Part shown: piece by piece, positions 33,981-42,864 of the stretch
How the letters are laid out: every line of letters begins with the position of its first letter
Numbering within the stretch: position 1 is the first letter of the stretch
NCBI RefSeq assembly: GCF_900112175.1
Contig: NZ_FOYT01000001.1
Coordinates: 1,550,001-1,614,000, forward strand
Length of the DNA stretch: 64,000 nucleotides
Source of the DNA: Halogeometricum rufum
Lineage (GTDB): Archaea; Halobacteriota; Halobacteria; Halobacteriales; Haloferacaceae
Direction: 5' to 3'
Made by a program: the position numbers and the translations under genes
The notes under the pieces: model-generated
Database searches by the model: none
What the model saw: the letters and a program-made list of their open reading frames with translations, nothing else
What the model was told of the DNA's origin: nothing

Positions 33981-35645
33981 ATGACTATAATGAACGGGAA
34001 AGGAGACAGAGGAACCGTGTTCGGCGGCGCCGGCACCGTAATCGCCGTCGTCGTCGTTCTCGGCATCGGGGGGAGTATCACATCTGCGACCGCCCTCGGC
34101 TGCTCTGCCGCTGCGGTCGACTGCCGGCCGACCGACGCGGTTGCGGCAGTCGACTCGGTGGTCGAGACGACGACGCTCGGGGCGACGGGTATCGTCGGAG
34201 TGCCACCGGGCGACCGCGGCGGCCCGAACGGGAGCGGGAACGGAGCGCCGGCCGAAAAGGGCCACTCGAACGGGAACGGTGGCGAGGCTTCCGTAGGCGA
34301 GGGTGACTCCGACGGCGACAAAAACGGAGCGGAGGCGTCGCCGAACCGGGGCGGAGAGGGAGGCTCGTCCGCGGGGGCCGACTCGTCGGAGGACGGCGGG
34401 ACCGAGGCGAACGACGGAAGCGATGCGTCGGCCGGAAACGACGGTTCGAAGGGCGCTTCCGACGGAGCGGCGACGAAGGGAGGGGGCGCAGACGCCCCCG
34501 GTGCATCCGGTGACGGCGATGCGCCCGGAAAGAGTGACGATGCGCCCGGCCAATCGTTGGAGAATCGTACGGCCGACGAGCGTCGCGGCCCCCCCGAGAC
34601 GGTGCCCGCCGCGGTGAACGTCTCGGCCCGCGGGCAGAACGGACGCTCCGGGACGGTCGTGAACGCGTCCGTCGGCGACGTGCGCGCGAACGAGCGTGCG
34701 AGGGTCGAACTGGACGTCCCCGGGCGCGGCCCGAACCGGACGAATGCGTCTGGGGCGACCGTCGGCGGTCCGAACGCGACTCTACCCACGAACGCGTCCG
34801 ACGTGGCCGTCACGGCGATGGAACTGACGCCGACGCGGAACGGGTCGTTCACGATGAACGTCACGACGGCGGACCGTATCGACGGGTCGCCGGCGTTCGA
34901 GAGCGACGACGGCACCGAGGCGATGACGCACATCCGCGTGAACCACTCCATCTCGAACGACGAACTGAACGGCACCGTCGATATCGACTTCCGCGTCTCG
35001 AAGGAGCGACTCGAAAACGAGAGCGTCGACCCCGAAGACGTGTCGCTCTACCGCTACGAGAACGGCTCGTGGACAGAACTCGCGACCGCGGTGGTGAACG
35101 AGACGGGTGATGCCGTCAGCTTCCGCGCCGAGTCGCCCGGCCTCTCGGAGTTCGCCGCCGGGGCCAAGCGCGCCCGCTTCTCGCTCGAGACGGTCGAGGT
35201 GGCCGTCGAAGAGATAGTCGTCGGCGACGACCTGAAGGTCCACGTCGGGATAGCGAACGACGGCGGCGCAGACGGAGAGTTCGCCGCCCAACTCCTCCTC
35301 GACGGCGACGTCGTGGAAGAGCGGTCGCTAACTATCGCCGCCGGCGGGGAACGACAGACGCTGTTCGACCACCGCGTGAACGACTCCGGCGAGTACGAAG
35401 TGCGTGTGAACGACGCCGTCGCGGGCAGTGTCGTCGTCCAGCAGTCCGTCGACGAGGAGTCGACGACGACGGCCGGCGAGACGGATGCGACGGCGACGGA
35501 AGCGGCCGAGTCGGCGAAAGCGACGACCGCGGAGCCGTCGACGACCGTCTCCGGGACCGAAGTACCCGAACCCATCTTCCACCCGACGGCGCTCGTCTTC
35601 GTCGTCGTCGCCGCCCTCGTCGCGCGGGTTCGAGGCCGTCGCTGA
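33981..35645 (+). CDS. Surface protein with low-complexity stalk, PGF-pre-PGF-like and CARDB-like domains
   Basis: A 554-residue protein. An N-terminal hydrophobic segment (FGGAGTVIAVVVVLGIGGSITSATA) is the export signal. Residues about 75-200 are a Gly/Asn/Ser/Asp-rich low-complexity stalk, which may be O-glycosylated. A beta-rich domain with many NxS/T sites (NASG, NATL, NASD, NGSF, NVTT) follows, including ENGSWTELATAVVNETGDAVSFRAESPGLSEFA, typical of PGF-pre-PGF domains. A CARDB-like repeat (VEEIVVGDDLKVHVGIANDGG) and a Thr-rich spacer lead to a C-terminal membrane anchor ending RVRGRR. An extracellular, glycosylated envelope protein. Confidence 0.82.
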   Translation: MTIMNGKGDRGTVFGGAGTVIAVVVVLGIGGSITSATALGCSAAAVDCRPTDAVAAVDSVVETTTLGATGIVGVPPGDRGGPNGSGNGAPAEKGHSNGNGGEASVGEGDSDGDKNGAEASPNRGGEGGSSAGADSSEDGGTEANDGSDASAGNDGSKGASDGAATKGGGADAPGASGDGDAPGKSDDAPGQSLENRTADERRGPPETVPAAVNVSARGQNGRSGTVVNASVGDVRANERARVELDVPGRGPNRTNASGATVGGPNATLPTNASDVAVTAMELTPTRNGSFTMNVTTADRIDGSPAFESDDGTEAMTHIRVNHSISNDELNGTVDIDFRVSKERLENESVDPEDVSLYRYENGSWTELATAVVNETGDAVSFRAESPGLSEFAAGAKRARFSLETVEVAVEEIVVGDDLKVHVGIANDGGADGEFAAQLLLDGDVVEERSLTIAAGGERQTLFDHRVNDSGEYEVRVNDAVAGSVVVQQSVDEESTTTAGETDATATEAAESAKATTAEPSTTVSGTEVPEPIFHPTALVFVVVAALVARVRGRR

Positions 35646-35898
35646 GGGCGACGGACGCCCTCGGTTCAGCGTACCAGGGTTCGGTTCCTCTCCGCTCCGT
35701 CTTCTCTTCCGCCTCTCGACGCGCCGAGACCAGTCGGCGTCAGGGCGGCAGGTCTGCCGGCGACGCGTCGACGCTCAGCGCAGACAGTGCGTACCGTACA
35801 GATTCGAGGGAACGCCATCGTGTAGTGCCGGCGAGGCGGGACGCGAAGTCAGTTCGAGAGGTCCCGTCGGTCTGGGGTCGTTACGGGGGGTCAGGTCG

Positions 35899-37536
35899 TC
35901 ACGGGGGCGAAGTCGGAGCGTCACGCTCGGCGAGAGGGAGGCGGAGGGTGACGACGCTCCCGCGCGGGTCGTTCTCCTCGAATTCGACGCTCCCATCGGA
36001 GCGACCGACGAGCCAGGTCACCACCCACAAGCCGATACCGCTCCCGTGGTGGAGGGCCGTCTCCTCGCCCTCCGAGAGGACGGACCGCTCGTAGTCGGGG
36101 ATGCCGGGGCCGTCGTCGGCGACGACGACGGCCGCCTGGTCGCCGTCTACCTCCACGCGGACGCGGACGGTCGCGTCGTCGTCGTGGTGCTCGCAGGCGT
36201 TCTCCACGAGGTTACGGACCGCCTCGGCCACGTTCGGGACCGCCCGAACGGCGAGCGAGTCGGGCGCGGTCATCGAGACGTCGGCGTCGGCGAACTCCTC
36301 GTCGACCGACGCGACCACCGGTTCGACGCCCGCCACCACGTCGAACGTCTCCGGGTCCGCCACGTCGAGTCGCTGGTCGAGCCACCTCGCCTTCTCGCTG
36401 GTGGCGACGAGTCGCTCCCCTCGGTCGAGAATTGTCTCGGCCGCTCGCACCGCCTCGGGTTCGTCTGCTCGCTCGACGAGGAGTTCGGCGTAGCCGAGGA
36501 CGACGTTCATCTCGTTCCTGAGGTTGTGCCTGAGGACGCGGTTCAGGACACCGAGTCGCTGTTCGCGCTCTCTGATGGCCGCCTCGCGTTCGTCCAGCCC
36601 GGCCGCGAGGACGTTGAACCCCTCGCTTATCTGTCGCCACTCGTCGGCCGATCCGAGGTCCAGCGAGTACTCGTACTCCCCCTCGCGGAGCGCGGCGAAG
36701 CCGTCGAGGAGGCGTCGCGTCTGCCTGAGGCTCGTCCGGTGTTCGACCACCCACAGCGACCCGACCAGCAACAGTACAACCACCAGTCCGACCCCTTGCA
36801 CGAGTCCGAGCGTCCGGATGCGAGCGTCGAGGGGGGCGCGGTCCCGTTCGACGGTGACCGTCCACCCGTACGGCCCCGCGGTGGCCCGACCGGTCGTCGC
36901 GCGCGCCAACGGCTCTCGGCTCTCGTACAGCAGTTCGTCGCCCGCGCCGACGGTGACGCGCTGGTCGTCTCGCGCCAGCGGTGCGACCGGACTGAGGAAG
37001 GTTTCCGAGGAGACGTATATCGACGCCGCGAGGACGCCGACGACGGTCCCGTTCTCCATAATCGGCGCGCTGACGACGACGAGGTACTGGTCGCGTGACG
37101 GGACATACTGAGGGTCCGAGACGCTCGCTCCCCGGTAGCGCGCGTCCCTGAAGTACGCCTCGTCGCTCACGTCAGAACCGACGGTGCTCTGCCGGACCTC
37201 CTCGTCTATCTGGCCGTCGAAGGCGGCGACGGTGCCGTTCGCGCGAATCACCTGCGCGGCGAAGAAGCGGCTGTTGTCCACGACGCCGTCTATCACCACA
37301 CCGGCGTTCGAGAAGTCGGTGACGCCCGGTTTCGAGGCGACGTAGCCGACGTAGTCGGCGCGTTCGTCCAAGGTCGCCTCTATCTGCGCCGCCGCGAGCG
37401 CGGCCGACTCGTCGACGGCGTCCTCGCTCCGCGCGAGTTCCTCCTGCTTGTAGAGTTCGAGGCCGCCGTAGGTGGCCGAACTGAGCAGTATCGTGACCGC
37501 GATCAGCACGACTGCGAGCTTCGTCTGCAGTTTCAT
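35899..37536 (-). CDS. Membrane sensor histidine kinase
   Basis: A 545-residue kinase. A first membrane segment (KLAVVLIAVTILLSSATYGGLEL) and a second at about 243-265 enclose an extracellular dCache-like sensor domain of about 210 residues. A HAMP-like linker follows (DGFAALREGEYEYSL). The HisKA box is VLNRVLRHNLRNEMNVVLGYAE, with the phosphorylated His in RHNLRN. The ATPase part has NLVENACEHH, DDGPGIP and GSGIGLWVV. It autophosphorylates on an outside signal. No response regulator is adjacent; the HalX regulator lies 19 kb away. Confidence 0.93.
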   Translation of the reverse strand: MKLQTKLAVVLIAVTILLSSATYGGLELYKQEELARSEDAVDESAALAAAQIEATLDERADYVGYVASKPGVTDFSNAGVVIDGVVDNSRFFAAQVIRANGTVAAFDGQIDEEVRQSTVGSDVSDEAYFRDARYRGASVSDPQYVPSRDQYLVVVSAPIMENGTVVGVLAASIYVSSETFLSPVAPLARDDQRVTVGAGDELLYESREPLARATTGRATAGPYGWTVTVERDRAPLDARIRTLGLVQGVGLVVVLLLVGSLWVVEHRTSLRQTRRLLDGFAALREGEYEYSLDLGSADEWRQISEGFNVLAAGLDEREAAIREREQRLGVLNRVLRHNLRNEMNVVLGYAELLVERADEPEAVRAAETILDRGERLVATSEKARWLDQRLDVADPETFDVVAGVEPVVASVDEEFADADVSMTAPDSLAVRAVPNVAEAVRNLVENACEHHDDDATVRVRVEVDGDQAAVVVADDGPGIPDYERSVLSEGEETALHHGSGIGLWVVTWLVGRSDGSVEFEENDPRGSVVTLRLPLAERDAPTSPP

Positions 37537-37682
37537 CTGGCCTCGACCGTGTTCTCGGGAAGAGTCACGAGCGAGCGATATATATTCGTCGGAATATCGT
37601 AATGTATGATTATCTGGTATTTATCTCTCGCCGGCGAGAACGGTCGGTCGAAAATGGGGGTGGGCGAAGGCGTCGGCCGCGC

Positions 37683-38405
37683 TTACTCCAGCGTGAACGA
37701 CTCGTCGCCGTCGAGGACGTGCACCTCGGTGTCGGACCCGGTGGCTTTCACTTCGCGCTCGAAGTCCTCCACGTCGATTTCGACGGGCGGGAACGTGTCG
37801 TAGTGCATCGGGAACGCGTGGTCGACGTCCAACCAGTCGACGGCGAGGGCCGCCTGGACCGGTCCCATCGTGAAGTGGTCGCCGCACGGCAGGGCGGCCG
37901 CGTCGGGTTCGAGGTAGGGGCCGATGACGTCTTTCATCTCGGACATCAGGCCCGTGTCACCCGCGTGGTAGAACGTCGTCGCGTCCGCGTCGGACTCCTG
38001 TGTCGGCATCTTGTCGCTGATGACGAAGCCGACGGGGACGCCGAGACTCGTCTCGTACCCCGTGTTGAGGCCGTTCGTGTGGTCCGCGCGGTGCATCGTC
38101 ACGAACGCGTCGCCGCACTCGACGGTGCCGCCCATGTTCATGCCGATGCTGTCGGTGAAGCCGACTTCCTCCTCCATGTACTCCGTCATCTCCGGGACGC
38201 CGACCACCGTCGCGTCGGTGAACGCGCCGGCGTCGGAGATGTGGTCCGCGTGGCCGTGCGTGAGGAGGAGGTAGTCGGGGTCCTCCACGTCCGACGGCGA
38301 CAGGTCCGTGAACGGGTTGTCGAAGAACGGGTCGATGAGGAACGTCGTTCCGTCGACGTCCACGTGCCAGGTCGAGTGACCGTGCCAGGTGAGTTCCATC
38401 GTCAT
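37683..38405 (-). CDS. Metallo-beta-lactamase-fold hydrolase (UPF0173 type)
   Basis: A 240-residue protein with metal ligands HGHADH (in [15 protein letters not shown]), HRADH, the HAGDTG Asp, and a late His (FPMHYD). This matches the short metal-dependent hydrolases of the UPF0173 group. The substrate is unknown. An ATG two codons later (MELTWHG) is the alternative start. Confidence 0.9.
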   Translation of the reverse strand: MTMELTWHGHSTWHVDVDGTTFLIDPFFDNPFTDLSPSDVEDPDYLLLTHGHADHISDAGAFTDATVVGVPEMTEYMEEEVGFTDSIGMNMGGTVECGDAFVTMHRADHTNGLNTGYETSLGVPVGFVISDKMPTQESDADATTFYHAGDTGLMSEMKDVIGPYLEPDAAALPCGDHFTMGPVQAALAVDWLDVDHAFPMHYDTFPPVEIDVEDFEREVKATGSDTEVHVLDGDESFTLE

Positions 38406-38553
38406 AGCCGGTCGACAGTACTCGCGTCAGTCGCTTAAATCCAACAGGCCGCGGTCGGGTCGGCCACCTGTCTCACGCGGAGACAGTCGCCGGCAGCCGA
38501 CACTCACACCGGCCGCGAACGGTTTTCTTTGTCTGACACGTTCACCCGTGGGT

Positions 38554-39237
38554 ATGGAGTACGACATCGCCTCCAGACCGTCGTTCGCACTCGTGACCGT
38601 CTCGCTCGACGCGGGGGAGTCGATACGGGCGGAGTCGGGCGCGATGGTGAGTCACGACACCACTATCGAGATGGAGACGAACGCGACGGGCGGGTTCCTG
38701 AAGTCCATCAGGCGGGCGTTCGGCGGCGAGAGCTTCTTCCAGAACACGTTCACCGCCGCCTCGGCGGGCGACGTGCAGTTCGCGCCGCCGCTTCCGGGCG
38801 ACGTCTCGCACGTGGAGTTGACCGACGAGACGATGTACGTCCAGTCGGGGTCGTACCTCGCGGGCGACGCCGGACTGGACGTGGACACCGAGTTCGGCGG
38901 CGCGCGGACGTTCTTCGGCGGCGAGGGACTGTTCCTGCTGAAGGTGACCGGGAGCGGACCGCTGTTCCTGTCGAGTTACGGCGCCATCGAGGAGATTGCG
39001 CTCGACGACCGCGACTCGTTCGTCGTGGACACGGGGCACGTCGTCGCCTTCGAGGACACCGCCGAGTTCACCGTCCGGCGCGTCGGCGGACTCCGGTCGA
39101 CGCTCGCCAGCGGCGAGGGCCTCGTCTGCGAGTTCAGTGGGTCCGGTACGCTGTGGGTGCAGTCGCGGAGCCCCGACGCCTTCCTCGCGTGGCTCATCCC
39201 CAAGCTTCCGAGTCGACCCGCGACGAACACGCAGTAG
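38554..39237 (+). CDS. AIM24/TIGR00266 family protein
   Basis: A 227-residue beta-rich protein: YDIASRPSFALVTVSLDAGESIRAESGAMVSHD, then FFQNTFTA, then LFLSSYGAIEEIALDD and VVDTGHVVAFED are the family hallmarks. It forms a double-stranded beta-helix trimer in known members. Its biochemical role is unsettled. The ATG at 38554 fits the family start; the upstream open frame is a shadow. It runs toward the fumarylacetoacetase-like gene with a 72-base gap. Confidence 0.9.
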   Translation: MEYDIASRPSFALVTVSLDAGESIRAESGAMVSHDTTIEMETNATGGFLKSIRRAFGGESFFQNTFTAASAGDVQFAPPLPGDVSHVELTDETMYVQSGSYLAGDAGLDVDTEFGGARTFFGGEGLFLLKVTGSGPLFLSSYGAIEEIALDDRDSFVVDTGHVVAFEDTAEFTVRRVGGLRSTLASGEGLVCEFSGSGTLWVQSRSPDAFLAWLIPKLPSRPATNTQ

Positions 39238-39309
39238 CGGGCGAGCGACGTTCGACGGGCGTTTTCCGCGAAGGAAAGAACGAAACCGTCACGGGGTGAG
39301 GGCTCAGCC

Positions 39310-40044
39310 ATGCACCGCGTTCGCTTTCGCGACCCCGCAGGCTCCGTCCGCAACGGCCAGTGGCACGACGACCACGTCTCTTTCGCCGGCGAGACGTACT
39401 CGCTCGACGAGGTGGACGTGCTCCCGCCCTGCGAACCGACGAAGATAGTCTGCATCGGACGCAACTACGCCGAGCACGCCGACGAGATGGACAACGAGGT
39501 GCCGGACCGACCGCTCCTGTTCCTCAAGCCGCCGAACGCCCTCGCCGGTCACGGTGACACCGTCCCCCTGCCGGCGGGGAAAGAGCGCGTCGACTGGGAG
39601 GCCGAAATCGCCGTCGTCGTGGGCAAGCAGGCGCGAAACGTCGCCGCCGAGGACGCGATGGACTACGTGGCCGGCTTCACCTGCATGAACGACGTGTCGA
39701 ACCGCGACGACCAGGACAGAGAGCAGAACTGGGTGCGCGGGAAGGCGTTCGACAACGCCGCCCCCCTCGGTCCGGTCCTCGCGACGCCCGACGAGGTGCC
39801 CGAGGACGCCAGCGTCGAACTCCGCGTGAACGGCGAGACGAAGCAGTCCTCCTCGCGCGACTACATGATGTTCTCCGTCGCGGACCTCGTCGAGGAGATA
39901 ACGACGTACATGACGCTCGAACCGGGCGACGTCATCTCGACGGGGACGCCCGCGGGCGTCGGCGCACTCTCGGACGGCGACCGGGTCGAAGTCGAAGTCG
40001 GGGGCGTCGGCGTCCTCGAACACGACGTTCGCGCCGCCGAGTGA
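39310..40044 (+). CDS. Fumarylacetoacetate hydrolase family protein
   Basis: A 244-residue enzyme. The FAH fold is marked by KIVCIGRNYAEHADEM, the metal ligands in VDWEAEIAVVVG, GFTCMNDVSNRDDQ and the end GDVISTGTPAGVGAL. Members hydrolyse or hydrate 2-oxo acids in aromatic degradation (fumarylpyruvate hydrolase, 2-hydroxyhepta-dienedioate isomerase) or decarboxylate oxaloacetate. The exact reaction cannot be chosen from sequence. Complete for the short form of the family. Confidence 0.92.
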   Translation: MHRVRFRDPAGSVRNGQWHDDHVSFAGETYSLDEVDVLPPCEPTKIVCIGRNYAEHADEMDNEVPDRPLLFLKPPNALAGHGDTVPLPAGKERVDWEAEIAVVVGKQARNVAAEDAMDYVAGFTCMNDVSNRDDQDREQNWVRGKAFDNAAPLGPVLATPDEVPEDASVELRVNGETKQSSSRDYMMFSVADLVEEITTYMTLEPGDVISTGTPAGVGALSDGDRVEVEVGGVGVLEHDVRAAE

Positions 40045-40138
40045 CGCGCGCGGCCCCCGGTCGACGGCCACTGTCTCCGTCCGTTGTCGCGTCGGTCACG
40101 TCACAGAACTCATACTCGCCGGAGACGACGTGTCGCGC

Positions 40139-40525
40139 ATGCGCTTCACTCGATACGACTACGCGGGCGTCGCCCTCCTCGCCCTCGTCGCCGTCGTCGG
40201 CGTCGCCCTCCTGCCGACACTCCCCGACCGGTTCGCCGTCCACTTCGGCACCGCCGGCCCGGACTCGTTCGTCGCCCCCCTCGTCGGCGTCCTCCTCCTC
40301 CCCGCTATCGGCGTCGGGACGGTGGCGTTCCTCCGTCTCGTCCCCGAGCGAACGGGCACCGACGACGTTCCCGCGTCGTACGGTCTGCTCCTGTCCGCCT
40401 TCCTCGCGTACGTGCAGGGCGTCGTCCTCGCGTGGAACCTCGGCTACGGCGTGGACGTGACCACCGCCGTCCTCCCGGTGGCCGCCGTCTTCGTCGTCGT
40501 CAGTCTCGCCGTGAACTACCGGTGA
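40139..40525 (+). CDS. DUF1648-type membrane protein
   Basis: About 128 residues with four membrane segments (VALLALVAVVGVALLPTL, FVAPLVGVLLLPAIGVGTVAFL, YGLLLSAFLAYVQGVVLAW, AAVFVVVSLAVNY). The segment LPDRFAVHFGTAGPDSF between the first two is the DUF1648 signature. Function unknown. A GTG three codons upstream (40130) is an alternative start. Confidence 0.78.
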   Translation: MRFTRYDYAGVALLALVAVVGVALLPTLPDRFAVHFGTAGPDSFVAPLVGVLLLPAIGVGTVAFLRLVPERTGTDDVPASYGLLLSAFLAYVQGVVLAWNLGYGVDVTTAVLPVAAVFVVVSLAVNYR

Positions 40526-40547
40526 CGCGGAAAGGCAACTCATAAGT

Positions 40548-40561
40548 TTAGGTTAACCTAA
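40548..40561. promoter_or_regulatory. Perfect palindrome TTAGGTTAACCTAA, DtxR/SirR-like operator
   Basis: A 14-base perfect inverted repeat lying between a TATA-like CATAAG (40541-40546) and the GTG start at 40571, so a bound protein would cover the transcription start. The half-site TTAGG and overall form resemble DtxR/IdeR/SirR metal-dependent repressor boxes. Confidence 0.6.
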
Positions 40562-40570
40562 TTCGCGTTC

Positions 40571-41185
40571 GTGAAACTGACGCGGCGCGACGCGATGGCC
40601 GCTCTCGCCGCCGTCGGCGCCGTCGGCGCGGGGTCGGTGGCGGCGCGGTACGACCCGCCGCGCGCCGACGACGGCGGGGAGAACGGGGGCGACGGGGACG
40701 CAGAGCCGTCGGTGTCGGCAGACCTCCTCGACGTGATGGACGCCGCGGCGGCGGTGGTCTACCCCTCGAACGTGACGGGTCGGCGCGCGTTCGTCGAACG
40801 CTACGTCGTCGGCCGAACCGACGGGCGGGAGTCGTACCGCCGCGGACTGGAGGCGACGGCGGCGGAACTCGACGCCATCGCCCGCGACTGGCGGGACGCG
40901 GGGTTCGCCGACCTGTCGCCCGACGCTCGGGACGGGGTGCTCCGGGGCCTCGGCGTGGCGACGGCCGACCCCGAATCCGACGGCACCGTCTCAGAGCGAA
41001 TCCGTCTCTACGTCGTCAACGACCTGCTGTTCGCGTTCTACTCCTCGCCGACCGGCGGCCGACTCGTCGGCATCGAGAACCCCATCGGCCACCCCGGCGG
41101 CACCGAGAGCTATCGGCGCGCGTCGATGCCCGACCCGCCAGACGGCGGGGTCGAATCCGGCGACGCGGGGGGCGACGATGGCTGA
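40571..41185 (+). CDS. Gluconate 2-dehydrogenase subunit 3-like protein
   Basis: A 204-residue protein with a twin-Arg signal (LTRRDAMAALAAVGAVGAGS) starting at a GTG. The middle (LLDVMDAAAAVVYPSNVTGRRAFVERYVVGR) and the end (LYVVNDLLFAFYSSPTGGRLVGIENPIGHPGGTESY) match subunit 3 of membrane-bound gluconate/sorbitol-type dehydrogenases. It is exported folded together with the flavoprotein, which has no signal of its own, and the two genes overlap (ATGGCTGA). A DtxR-like palindrome covers its promoter. Confidence 0.85.
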   Translation: MKLTRRDAMAALAAVGAVGAGSVAARYDPPRADDGGENGGDGDAEPSVSADLLDVMDAAAAVVYPSNVTGRRAFVERYVVGRTDGRESYRRGLEATAAELDAIARDWRDAGFADLSPDARDGVLRGLGVATADPESDGTVSERIRLYVVNDLLFAFYSSPTGGRLVGIENPIGHPGGTESYRRASMPDPPDGGVESGDAGGDDG

Positions 41186-42794
41186 GACGCCGGCCGACGG
41201 CGGCGTCGGAGACGGGCGGGACCGGACGCCCTCGCCTCGCGCAGACGTCTGCGTCGTCGGGTCCGGTCCGGCGGGCGCACTCGTCGCGCACCGCCTCGCG
41301 GAGGCGGGCGCCGACGTGGTGGTTCTGGAGGCCGGTCCGCGGTTCGACTTCTCCCGGCGGACCGAGCAGATGGAGGCGTTCCTCCGACCGGGGATGGGCG
41401 ACCCGTGGGAGATGGGCGGCCCGCGCGACGCCTACACGACCGAGGGGCGACACTACCCGCTGAACGCCGCGCGGGTGAAGGGCGTCGGCGGCACCACCCT
41501 CCACTGGCAGGGGATGGTGATGCGCCTGCACGAACGCGACTTCGAGATGCGGAGTCGCCACGGCGTCGGCGCGGACTGGCCCCTCTCGTACGACGACCTG
41601 AAGCCCCACTACCGGGAGGCGGAGGCGGCGTTCGGCGTCGCCGGGGCCCTCGACAACCCCTACGCGCCGCCGCGGAACGACCCGTTCCCCCTGCCCGCGT
41701 TCCCGCCGTCGCACTCCGACTCCATCTTCGCCGAGGCGTGCGAACGGCTCGGCATCGACATGCACTCGGTGCCGAACGCGCGCAACTCCGAACCGTTCGA
41801 CGGGCGCGCGGCCTGTCAGGGGTTCGGCACCTGCAAACCGGTCTGCCCCTCCGGCGCGAAGTACACCGCCGAGTCGCACGTCCGGAAGGCCGAGGAAGCG
41901 GGCGCACGCGTGATAGACCGCGCGCCGGTCCAGCGACTCGAACACGGCGACGACGGCGAGACGGTCGAACGCGCCGTCTACGCCACGCCGGACGGCACCG
42001 AACGCGAACAGGCGGCCCGCCGGTTCGTCGTCGCCTGCGGCGGCGTCGAGAACGCCCGCCTCCTCCTCCTCTCGAAGTCGGAGGCGCACCCCGACGGCCT
42101 CGCCAACGCCAGCGGTGCCGTCGGGCGGTACTTCATGGACCACCTGTTCGCGGGCGTCGGCGGCCGCGTCGACGAGGCGACCAGACAGAACCACGTCGGC
42201 TTCAACACCAGCGAGTGCCACCAGTTCTACGACGACGCGGACCCGGTGAACGGGATGAAACTGGAGTTCCTGAACTACGCCGGACCGTCGCCCGTCGTCG
42301 AGGCGATGAACGCCGAGACGTGGGGCGACGAACTCCTCGGGGACCTGCGCGAGTCGTACGGCACGCACCTCGCGATGGGGGCGTTGGTCGAGCAACTGCC
42401 GCGCGCGGAGAACCGAATCACGCTCGACCCCTCCCGGACCGACGACCACGGCAACCCGGTCCCGCACGTGGAGTGGTCGCTCGACGCGGAGACGCGCCGG
42501 GCGCTCCGCCGCGCGAACGAGATTCAGCGGCGCGTGTTCGAGGTACTCGGGGCGTCGGTGGACTGGGTGGTCGGCCCCGAGCACACCGGCCCGGCGTTCC
42601 ACCAGATGGGGACGACGCGGATGGGCGAGGACCCCGATTCGAGCGTCGTCGACGCGGAGATGCGCGCGCACGACCTGTCGAACTGCTGGGTCGTCGGGTC
42701 CAGCGTCTTCCCGACGGGTGGGGCGATGAACCCGACGCTCACCATCGCCGCCCTCGCCCTGCGCGCGGCGGCCGCCGTCGAGTCCTCGTTGTAA
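41178..42794 (+). CDS. GMC-family FAD oxidoreductase, large subunit
   Basis: A 538-residue flavoprotein. The FAD-binding start is DVCVVGSGPAGALVAHRLAEAGADVVVLEAG, the GMC signature lies in VKGVGGTTLHWQGMVMR, and the C-terminal active-site region is GPAFHQMGTTRMGEDP with NCWVVGSSVFPTGGAMNPTLT. CxxxxxxCxxxC-type cysteines (CQGFGTCKPVCPSGAK) suggest an Fe-S centre, as in gluconate/fructose dehydrogenase large subunits. It oxidises a sugar or alcohol; the electron acceptor is unknown, since no cytochrome subunit follows. It relies on the Tat signal of the subunit encoded just upstream. Confidence 0.88.
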   Translation: MAETPADGGVGDGRDRTPSPRADVCVVGSGPAGALVAHRLAEAGADVVVLEAGPRFDFSRRTEQMEAFLRPGMGDPWEMGGPRDAYTTEGRHYPLNAARVKGVGGTTLHWQGMVMRLHERDFEMRSRHGVGADWPLSYDDLKPHYREAEAAFGVAGALDNPYAPPRNDPFPLPAFPPSHSDSIFAEACERLGIDMHSVPNARNSEPFDGRAACQGFGTCKPVCPSGAKYTAESHVRKAEEAGARVIDRAPVQRLEHGDDGETVERAVYATPDGTEREQAARRFVVACGGVENARLLLLSKSEAHPDGLANASGAVGRYFMDHLFAGVGGRVDEATRQNHVGFNTSECHQFYDDADPVNGMKLEFLNYAGPSPVVEAMNAETWGDELLGDLRESYGTHLAMGALVEQLPRAENRITLDPSRTDDHGNPVPHVEWSLDAETRRALRRANEIQRRVFEVLGASVDWVVGPEHTGPAFHQMGTTRMGEDPDSSVVDAEMRAHDLSNCWVVGSSVFPTGGAMNPTLTIAALALRAAAAVESSL

Positions 42795-42808
42795 CTGTCG
42801 ACAGTTAC
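42791..42808. promoter_or_regulatory. 18-bp perfect palindrome GTAACTGTCGACAGTTAC
   Basis: It overlaps the stop codon of the GMC gene and lies about 25 bases before a TATTTCA element that could be the TATA box of the tungstate-type binding-protein gene (ATG 42865). The position upstream of the TATA is that of an activator or repressor site; it could instead be an RNA hairpin ending the upstream operon, but no T-run follows. Confidence 0.5.
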
Positions 42809-42864
42809 TTCTCACTGAAAACGTAACCGCACCTATTTCAGCCGCGCGGCCGAACCGGCGACAC

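Noticed and set aside
35646-35898. A gene in the gap after the surface protein
   Set aside because: Short frames there have poor composition and are shadows; no promoter, RNA or repeat is apparent.
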